Below, piece after piece: positions 58,004 through 64,000 of a DNA stretch of 64,000 nucleotides. Both the position numbers and the translations under genes were made by a program. This DNA comes from Paucibacter_B soli (lineage in GTDB: Bacteria > Pseudomonadota > Gammaproteobacteria > Burkholderiales > Burkholderiaceae_C): assembly GCF_037482845.1 (NCBI RefSeq), contig NZ_JBBHJW010000014.1, positions 1-64,000 of the forward strand. Direction: 5' to 3'. Every line of letters starts with the position of its first letter. The first letter of the stretch is position 1. The notes under the pieces are model-generated. The model saw only the letters and a program-made list of their open reading frames with translations. It did not search any database and was not told the DNA's origin.

Positions 58004-60784
58004 ATGTTTAAAAGGAAGACCATCAACGTCGCCGCCCTGCTCGCGCTGGGCGTCGGCTTTCCGATTGCCGCAATTGCCCAGGATACGCAAAAGCTAGAGC
58101 GCATTGAGATCACCGGCTCGGCCATTAAGCGCCTGGATGCTGAGGGCTCGCTGCCTGTGACGACCGTCACCCGTGAACAAATCGCACGCAGCGGCGCCGT
58201 CAATACCGAAGAGCTGCTGAACTCTGTTGCAGCCGTCAGCTCGATTGGTGGTATCACCAACGCCACTGGTGCAGGCTCTTCCACTGCCGGTCGTTCGACC
58301 GTGTCGCTGCGTGGCTTGAGCGGAGGCCGTACGCTGGTGCTGGTCAACGGTCGTCGCCTGGCGCCTGCCGCCGGTGGTGCGGGTGGCTCGGTGAACGTGA
58401 ACAACATTCCGATGGCGGCCATTGACCGCATCGAAGTGCTCAAGGATGGTGCCTCCAGCATCTACGGTTCAGAAGCACTGGCTGGCGTGATCAACTTCAT
58501 CCTGGCCAAGGACTTCAATGGCGTGGATATCGGCGTCAGTGGAGGCATGCCCACCCGTGATGGCGGCGGCAAGACCAAGAAGGCCACCTTGGTGGGCGGC
58601 ATTGGCAATGTGTTGAACGATCGATTCAACCTCACAGCATCGTTCTCGGCCGAATCGGAAGATGCGCTGTTCGCCAAGGACCGTGAGTTCGCCAAGACCG
58701 GCAATGTGGCACCCTATATCGTGGCCGGCGCCACCGGGCAGGGCAATATCGAAGGCGCCTACACACCCGGCACGCTGGTCAATGGCGTTTGGAAGGAAGG
58801 CTCGCGTCAGGCCGGCTTCGGCGGCAGCCCCGGCGCTGGCTACGGCAATCCCTTGGCCGCGACCGGCAAGTGCGGCGACATCAACATGTTCAAGAATCTG
58901 ACGAACACGGCCAAGGGCACGCCCTACTGCACGTTCGACAGCAATGCCTTCGTTGGCCTGATTCCTGAGCGCAAAACCTCGAACCTGACCCTGAACGGGG
59001 TGTTCCGTGCATCGGACGCGCTGGAGGTCTTTGGTGACGTGCTGTTCTCGAGGAACGAGCAGACTCAGCGCTTCCAACCCAGCCCGGTGCGTCGCAGTTT
59101 CCTGACCTCGGATGCCGAGTTCAAGAAGCAGGGTGTCGATCCCGCGCTGCTGCTGCTGCCCAGCAATCCCAACTACCAGATTGCCGCCAACTATCTGAAT
59201 GCGAACGGCTTCGGTGCCCTGGTTGGCCAACCTCTGGCCATCACGGCCCGGGTGTTCGATTTCGGCCCTCGCACCAGCAAGGACATCACCGAGCAGTCCC
59301 GCTTTGTCGTGGGTGGGCGCGGCGAGGTGATGGGCCAGAACTACGAGGTCGCATATTCGGACAGCAAGTACGAACTCAGCGGCACCGTGCCGGACGGTTA
59401 CTTCTCCCAGGTTGCTTATGCCAAGGCGATCCGCAACAGCACCGACTGGAACCCCTGGTCCCTGACGCAAAGTGCGGCTTTCCAGTCCGCCATTGCACCC
59501 GCCAAGTACACCGGCGCCACGCTTGACGGTACGACCAAGTCCAAGGTTCTTGACGCCAAGATGAGCGGTGAGGTTTTCAACCTGCCGGCTGGCGCCGTGG
59601 CTTATGCCGTGGGCTTGCAGCATCGCGAGGAGTCCTACCAGACTCGCCCGAGTGCCGCGCTCTTCTCCGGTGACATCGCCGGTCTTGGCGGTGCCCAGGA
59701 GCCCGTTGACAAGGACCGCAAGATCGACTCGGTGTTTGCTGAGGTGATCGTTCCGGTGCTGAAGACGCTGGAGGGTGGTGTGGCAGTGCGCCGTGACCGC
59801 TACAACGACGTGGGTCCTGCCAACACCTACAAGGCCAATCTGCGTTGGCAGCCGAGCAAGCAAGTGGTTGTGCGCGGCGGCGTGGGCACTGGCTTCCGTG
59901 CGCCGACCTTGGTCGAGCTGTGGATTCCGCAGACGGTCGGCACCTCGGCGCAGTTCACTGATCCGAAGTTCCCGAACAACCCCAATCTGCAGGTCAACGA
60001 GCTTTCGGGCGGCAATCCGGATCTCGCCCCCGAGAAGTCGAAGCAGTACTCGCTCGGCGTGGTGTTCCAGCCGGTTGACGAGATCTCGATCGGTGCTGAC
60101 CTTTGGCAGTTGAAGGTCAACGGCATCATTACCGCACCTTCGACCCAGGAAATCGTCAGCCGTTACCGTGCGGGCGATCCGGCCTATGCCAACCTGGTGA
60201 CGCTGAGCCCGACCGGTGACGTTGATCTGACCAAGGCCATCAACGCCAACGTCGGTAGCGCCAAGCTGTCGGGCCTGGACGTCGATGTGACGGGCCGTTT
60301 CAAGGTGCCTGGTGGTCGTTTGGATGCCACCCTGAATGGCACCTACATGATCAAGTACGACCAAACCAGCCCGGGTGGCTCTATCTCCCGCAAGGTCGGT
60401 ACCATGGTTGAGCCGAACGGCGATCCGGTGCTTGAGGCCGATGGCGGCGGTGTGGTGCTGCGCTGGAAGCACAAGCTCTCGGTGACCTACACCACCGGCG
60501 CGTGGAGCATCACGGGTGCCCAGAACTACTACACCGGCTATCGTACGGGTGACAGGCAAGTGGATGGCGAGCAGAACTTCGTGCCCGCCCAGGCGATCTA
60601 CGACATGAACCTGAGCTACTCGGGCTTCAAGGGCTTGCGTCTGGCTGCTGGCGTGAAGAATGTCTTTGACAAGAATCCGCCGATCTACGTGCCGGTTAGC
60701 AATCAGTTCCAGGCCGGTTACGACATCAGTCTGTACGATCCGCGCTCGCGTTTCGTCTACGTGTCTGCGAACTACAAGTTCTGA
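58004..60784 (+). CDS. TonB-dependent outer-membrane receptor
   Basis: A 926-residue receptor. A signal peptide ends at AIA-Q (25/26), a TonB-box-like LERIEITGSAI lies at about 31-41, then a plug domain (IARSGAVNTEELLNSVAAVS, GLSGGRTLVLVNGRRLAP, IDRIEVLKDGASSIYGSEALAGVINFI) and a long beta-barrel with the C-terminal FVYVSANYKF typical of outer-membrane proteins. It uses fewer high-GC codons than its neighbours, as is common for highly expressed genes. The substrate is unknown; no siderophore or vitamin B12 gene lies nearby. TonB, ExbB and ExbD, which energise it, are encoded 1 kb downstream. Confidence 0.94.
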   Translation: MFKRKTINVAALLALGVGFPIAAIAQDTQKLERIEITGSAIKRLDAEGSLPVTTVTREQIARSGAVNTEELLNSVAAVSSIGGITNATGAGSSTAGRSTVSLRGLSGGRTLVLVNGRRLAPAAGGAGGSVNVNNIPMAAIDRIEVLKDGASSIYGSEALAGVINFILAKDFNGVDIGVSGGMPTRDGGGKTKKATLVGGIGNVLNDRFNLTASFSAESEDALFAKDREFAKTGNVAPYIVAGATGQGNIEGAYTPGTLVNGVWKEGSRQAGFGGSPGAGYGNPLAATGKCGDINMFKNLTNTAKGTPYCTFDSNAFVGLIPERKTSNLTLNGVFRASDALEVFGDVLFSRNEQTQRFQPSPVRRSFLTSDAEFKKQGVDPALLLLPSNPNYQIAANYLNANGFGALVGQPLAITARVFDFGPRTSKDITEQSRFVVGGRGEVMGQNYEVAYSDSKYELSGTVPDGYFSQVAYAKAIRNSTDWNPWSLTQSAAFQSAIAPAKYTGATLDGTTKSKVLDAKMSGEVFNLPAGAVAYAVGLQHREESYQTRPSAALFSGDIAGLGGAQEPVDKDRKIDSVFAEVIVPVLKTLEGGVAVRRDRYNDVGPANTYKANLRWQPSKQVVVRGGVGTGFRAPTLVELWIPQTVGTSAQFTDPKFPNNPNLQVNELSGGNPDLAPEKSKQYSLGVVFQPVDEISIGADLWQLKVNGIITAPSTQEIVSRYRAGDPAYANLVTLSPTGDVDLTKAINANVGSAKLSGLDVDVTGRFKVPGGRLDATLNGTYMIKYDQTSPGGSISRKVGTMVEPNGDPVLEADGGGVVLRWKHKLSVTYTTGAWSITGAQNYYTGYRTGDRQVDGEQNFVPAQAIYDMNLSYSGFKGLRLAAGVKNVFDKNPPIYVPVSNQFQAGYDISLYDPRSRFVYVSANYKF

Positions 60785-60807
60785 TATTGACTTCCTCTTG
60801 TGAGGTG

Positions 60808-60840
60808 AAGGGCGGGAGATTCTCCCGCCCTTTTTTTTGT
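60808..60840 (+). terminator. strong intrinsic terminator of the receptor gene
   Basis: GGGCGGGAGA pairs with TCTCCCGCCC almost without a loop (effective loop ATT), followed by eight T. It lies 24 bases after the receptor stop codon. Confidence 0.93.
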
Positions 60841-61521
60841 TGTTCGTGCCTTACTTACGGGAGATCGTAGTGGGTATCTTGAGCCGGGCATGGTCGTCCT
60901 TGCGGCAGTCCTATGCCGTGCGCTTGATGTGACCGGCCGCCGCTGCCAGCACTTCGTTCATATGTACCTGCTGCGGCGAACATGGTGAACTGCGGTTGCG
61001 TAGCGACAGCCAATGCGCTGGCTTGAGCACGCTACGAAGCGGTTTGTCCTGCCACAGTCGATTGGCGGCGTCGGCGTGAATCCGCGTGAAGAACTCTCGA
61101 TCATGCATGGCCAGGACGCGGAAGCGGGCATAGACACTGCGACCCTGGCCTACTGCCGAGACCAAGGGCTGGGTCTTTGACTCTCTGCTTGCGTATGCAC
61201 CCCCGGCGACCTCGGCGCTCCTGGCTCTTCGTGGTGTAGACGATCAGCACGCCGATCGTTGGCCATGGACTGGCTCGAAGGCCCAAGCGGGCACCAATCC
61301 ATGGGGGCCGGCTTGGCCGGGGAGATGCAAGCGCGTGACGCCGAGGGTAAACACGGAAGCGCTGTTTGCATCGCGCCGATCAAATACCAGTAAGATACCA
61401 AATGTGGGCAACGAGCCACGCTGCTGGCAGCGTAGGCGGCGTCGGCGCCGAGTGGTTAGGGGCTTCAGGCTGGGGTAAGCCCCATGTCAGGGGCGATTCC
61501 CATCTCGGTTATGATCTCGCC
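60841..61521. other. 680 bases without a convincing gene
   Basis: Only short frames occur: one of 84 codons on the minus strand (61165-60911) contains segments such as DREFFTRIHADAANRLWQDK that look protein-like and could be a gene relic, but no start, ribosome site or family could be found. No insertion-sequence ends or tRNA were seen. Composition is mixed, less GC-rich than average, consistent with decayed DNA. Confidence 0.45.
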
Positions 61522-61609
61522 CGACGAAGCAGGGCTTGCATGTAGTGGAACTACATGCCTGGACCGATCTTCGTTGCGCCCGTGGCCGCAAGCCAGCGGG
61601 CATTTTTTG
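61510..61609 (+). ncRNA. candidate small structured RNA or leader upstream of tonB
   Basis: A -10-like TATGAT (61510-61515) is followed by a compact structured segment and an intrinsic terminator. An outer stem pairs 61522-61529 with 61569-61576 (one G-T pair); an inner 8-base stem CATGTAGT/ACTACATG (61539-61546, 61550-61557) closes a GGA loop. The terminator stem GCCCG-TGG / CCA-G-CGGGC (61578-61601, one bulge) is followed by ATTTTTTG. The transcript would be about 88 bases. It ends 150 bases before tonB, so it is a separate small RNA or an attenuated leader. No -35 is clear. Confidence 0.5.
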
Positions 61610-61761
61610 TTGAGTCGGGTTTCCGTCGTGCTCAGTGTTTTCCTCGATCGCAAGTCTTGGAATGCTGGGTCAGGAGGCGTCCCTCGTGCAGGCGCTGTGA
61701 AGAGTCGTACTCCCCCACGTGTCTTGATGAATGAGTTTCGCAGTCTTATGAAGGAGCGCGC

Positions 61762-62418
61762 ATGAACTTTGCGCAGGAGAACAACGGCTCGTCGCGCGTG
61801 ACAGGTTTCGGTGTCGTGGTGTTGATCCACGTATTCCTGATCTGGGCGCTGGCAAGCGGTTTGGCCCGCAAGGCCGTCGAGGCCATCAAGGGCCCGATCG
61901 ATGTGAAGGTGGTGGAGGAGAAGGTTAAGCCGCCGCCGCCGGTGGAGAAGCTGTTGCCGCCTCCGCCCGACATGAAGGCTCCGCCGCCGCCGTTCGTGCC
62001 GCCGCCTGAGGTTCAGGTGACCGCGCCGACGCCGCCGCAACAAACGATTTCTGTCCAGAGCAACACGCCGCCCCCGACGCGCGAAGTGTCTGCCACGCCT
62101 CCGCCCAGGCCCGTGGAAGCGCCACCGGCGCCAGTGAAGCGCGAAGGCCCGATCAAGGCTGCAATGGTCTGTACCAAGATGGGGCAGCCCGAAGTGCCTG
62201 GCGTGAGCTGGAGTGGTGAGGCGCTGTTCAGGGTGCTGGCGACCGTCAAGTCGGGTCGCGTCACGGCCATCGAAGTCACCAGCGTGAAGATGCAAGGTGG
62301 CAATGACCGCAAGGCGCAGCGCGCAATGCTGGGTGCGATCGAAGCCACCCTGCGCGACACCTATGAATGCCCGGGCGATCATGTGTTCGAGCAGGAATTC
62401 CTGTTCCGCATCAACTGA
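61762..62418 (+). CDS. tonB: TonB-family energy transducer
   Basis: A 218-residue TonB protein: short cytoplasmic N-terminus, one membrane helix (about 14-33) with the conserved His in VVLIHVFLIW, a proline-rich rod (about 55-125), and a C-terminal TonB domain (about 135-218). The domain contains Cys at both ends (AAMVCTKMG and TYECPGDH), which could form a disulphide in the periplasm. An AAGGAG site precedes the ATG. First gene of tonB-exbB-exbD-exbD; it passes proton-motive energy to outer-membrane receptors such as the one upstream. Confidence 0.93.
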   Translation: MNFAQENNGSSRVTGFGVVVLIHVFLIWALASGLARKAVEAIKGPIDVKVVEEKVKPPPPVEKLLPPPPDMKAPPPPFVPPPEVQVTAPTPPQQTISVQSNTPPPTREVSATPPPRPVEAPPAPVKREGPIKAAMVCTKMGQPEVPGVSWSGEALFRVLATVKSGRVTAIEVTSVKMQGGNDRKAQRAMLGAIEATLRDTYECPGDHVFEQEFLFRIN

Positions 62419-62510
62419 TCCCCTACTTTCCGAATACCGGGATGTGGCTGGGACCCATCCCGTTCTGTCTAACCTGAGTTCCCGATCTCTTTTGCGTAGG
62501 AGTTGACTCC

Positions 62511-63332
62511 ATGATCTCTCGTATCTCCGCCTTGTTTGCGGCAATCGCCTTTGCTGCGACCCTGGCCGTTTCGCCCATGGCCCAAGCTCAAGCTCCTGCT
62601 GATGCCGCTTCCGCAGTGGCTGCTGATGCCGCCCCCGCTCCCGCCGCTGCTCCCGCGGCGAAGAAGGAAGAAAACCCCTACGGTCTGATGCATACCCTGT
62701 CGCACGGCGACATGGTGTCCAAGGGCGTGCTGGGCCTGCTGCTGATCATGTCCATGGGTTCGTGGTACATCCTCTTCACCAAGCTTTGGGATACCCAGAA
62801 GCTCAGCAATGAAGCCAAGGAAGTCCGTGCCACCTTCTTCAAGAAGGCCAGCCTGGCCGAAGGTGTCAAGGGTCTGAACGAAACCGGTGCGTTCCGCTAC
62901 ATCGCTCAGAGCGCCATTGAGGCTTCCGAGCACCATGAAGGCGCGCTGACCGAGAACATCGATCACAACACCTGGGTGACGATGAACATCGATCGCTCGG
63001 TGGCCGATGTGCAGACTCGTGTGCAAGGCGGCCTGGGCTTCCTGGCAACCGTGGGTTCGACCTCTCCGTTCATCGGCCTGTTCGGTACGGTGTGGGGCAT
63101 TCTGCAAGCGCTGACCGCCATCGGTGTGGCCGGCCAGGCATCGATCGACAAGGTGGCTGGCCCCGTGGGTGAAGCCCTGATCATGACCGCCATTGGTCTG
63201 GCTGTGGCTGTGCCGGCCGTGCTGGGTTACAACTGGCTGGTGAACCGCAACAAGTCGGTGATCGCGCAAGTGCGTGCCTTTGCTGGCGACCTGCATGGCG
63301 TGCTGATGGGCAACCGTCAAGTCAAGCGCTAA
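62511..63332 (+). CDS. exbB: ExbB proton-channel protein
   Basis: A 273-residue MotA/TolQ/ExbB protein. It starts with a signal-peptide-like segment (MISRISALFAAIAFAATLAV, then SPMAQAQA) and an Ala/Pro-rich linker, features of the longer ExbB subtype. Three membrane helices follow; the last two carry LGFLATVGSTSPFIGLFGTVWGI and MTAIGLAVAVPAVLGYN. It forms the channel with ExbD that energises TonB. A good AGGAG site precedes the ATG. Confidence 0.95.
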   Translation: MISRISALFAAIAFAATLAVSPMAQAQAPADAASAVAADAAPAPAAAPAAKKEENPYGLMHTLSHGDMVSKGVLGLLLIMSMGSWYILFTKLWDTQKLSNEAKEVRATFFKKASLAEGVKGLNETGAFRYIAQSAIEASEHHEGALTENIDHNTWVTMNIDRSVADVQTRVQGGLGFLATVGSTSPFIGLFGTVWGILQALTAIGVAGQASIDKVAGPVGEALIMTAIGLAVAVPAVLGYNWLVNRNKSVIAQVRAFAGDLHGVLMGNRQVKR

Positions 63333-63354
63333 TCAATAGCCCCGGAGCACCATC

Positions 63355-63783
63355 ATGGGCATGAACGTCGGATCATCTTCCGGCGATGATGAAGTGGTCT
63401 CGGCCATCAACACCACGCCACTCGTGGACGTGATGTTGGTGCTGCTGATCATCTTTCTCATCACCATCCCGGTGGTGACGCAGTCGGTGGCGTTGAATCT
63501 CCCCAAGGAGACCAACCAAGTCCGCGTTACCAAGCCGGAAAACATTGAAATCGCGGTGACCAAGGACGGCGACGTCTACTGGTACACCGCCCTGGTGCCG
63601 GACAACGAGGCCCTGGTCACACGCCTGAAGAAGGTTTCGGTGCTCAATCCGCAGCCCGAAGTCCATATTCGCGGCGACGACAAGGCTCGTTACGAATCGG
63701 TGGGCCGCGTGATGGTGGCTTGCCAACGTGCCGGTATCCTGAAGATTAGCTTCGTCACCGAGCCTCCGGCCCGCGGTGGTTGA
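63355..63783 (+). CDS. exbD: ExbD, first copy
   Basis: A 142-residue ExbD/TolR protein: short cytoplasmic start, one membrane helix (VDVMLVLLIIFLITIPVV) whose Asp (about residue 25) carries protons, and a periplasmic domain (EVHIRGDDKARYESVGRVMVACQRAGI). It follows exbB by 22 bases. The next gene encodes a second ExbD with the same N-terminus. Confidence 0.95.
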   Translation: MGMNVGSSSGDDEVVSAINTTPLVDVMLVLLIIFLITIPVVTQSVALNLPKETNQVRVTKPENIEIAVTKDGDVYWYTALVPDNEALVTRLKKVSVLNPQPEVHIRGDDKARYESVGRVMVACQRAGILKISFVTEPPARGG

Positions 63784-63798
63784 GCCCAGGAGAACAGC

Positions 63799-64000
63799 AT
63801 GGGAATGAATGTTGGTAGTTCGAGCGGCTCGGACGAACCGGAAGTGATGATGGACGTCAACACGACGCCCCTCATCGACGTGATGCTGGTGCTGTTGGTG
63901 ATGTTGATCATCACCATCCCGATCCAGCTGCATTCGGTGAATCTGGACATGCCCGCGGGCAACCCGCCGCCTCCGCTCAAGGAGCCGGTGGTGCATGAAG
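63799..64000 (+). CDS. exbD: ExbD, second copy (cut by the window end)
   Basis: The first 67 residues of another ExbD: MGMNVGSSSG like the first copy, then DVNTTPLIDVMLVLLVMLII with the membrane Asp. It diverges afterwards (HSVNLDMPAGNPPPPLKEPV), so the two are paralogues rather than a recent duplicate. The gene starts 15 bases after the first exbD with an AGGAG site. The end is beyond the window. Confidence 0.93.
   Translation, partial: MGMNVGSSSGSDEPEVMMDVNTTPLIDVMLVLLVMLIITIPIQLHSVNLDMPAGNPPPPLKEPVVHE

Noticed and set aside
61484..61765. 93-codon frame upstream of tonB
   Set aside because: It crosses the RNA candidate and its terminator, and its product has no family features; the tonB ATG with its own ribosome site follows.

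Overview
The window is high-GC, gene-dense DNA of a betaproteobacterium of the order Burkholderiales. Gene orders such as algZ/algR-type genes near argH and hemCD, gmk-rpoZ-spoT, rph-rdgB-hemW, fkpB-ispH and cheR-cheD-cheB support this. The Rubrivivax/Roseateles/Leptothrix type is my best guess, from general likeness only. Almost all of it is chromosomal core; the clearly accessory parts are the left edge, a few small or broken genes and one poorly coding stretch near 61 kb.

Layout. 1-1093: part of an integron cassette array read on the minus strand, with two complete attC-like sites and one cut by the window edge. One cassette carries a brnT/brnA toxin-antitoxin pair with its own promoter; no integrase is visible. 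1505-3150: a DUF454 membrane protein and DNA polymerase IV. 3205-6358: a chemoreceptor with a co-transcribed bacteriohemerythrin, then two more hemerythrins in tandem with cysteine tails. 6430-22353: argH, a LytS/LytTR pair of AlgZ/AlgR type, an ABC importer without a binding protein, a CheY-TPR regulator with a minimal kinase, ppc, and the haem block hemC-hemD-hemX-hemY. 22399-22678: two identical tRNA-Arg(ACG) genes, each with its own promoter and terminator.

22742-33069: an acyl-CoA racemase, greB, the stringent-response gene spoT with rpoZ and gmk, yicC, a Ser/Thr kinase with a PP2C phosphatase, then rph, rdgB and hemW. 33066-34519: a LysR regulator facing a small secreted-protein ORF and a broken NTF2-like gene. 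34501-40745: a signalling cluster, cheR-cheD-cheB and an EAL/GGDEF protein on the minus strand and a diguanylate cyclase with a MinD/FlhG-like ATPase on the plus strand. 40753-45535: truncated haemoglobin, Smr protein, radC, fkpB, ispH, serS and tRNA-Ser(CGA).

45654-57736: a small four-cysteine protein, a short M9 collagenase-like lipoprotein, a second LytS/LytTR pair, tadA, ldcA and a four-gene peptide-type ABC importer directly behind ldcA, an arrangement that suggests muropeptide salvage. 58004-64000: a TonB-dependent receptor with a strong terminator, about 1 kb without a convincing gene but with a structured RNA candidate, then tonB-exbB-exbD-exbD, the last gene cut by the window end. 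Most observations of interest lie at the integron edge, in the oxygen/c-di-GMP signalling clusters, at ldcA plus importer, and in the tonB leader.
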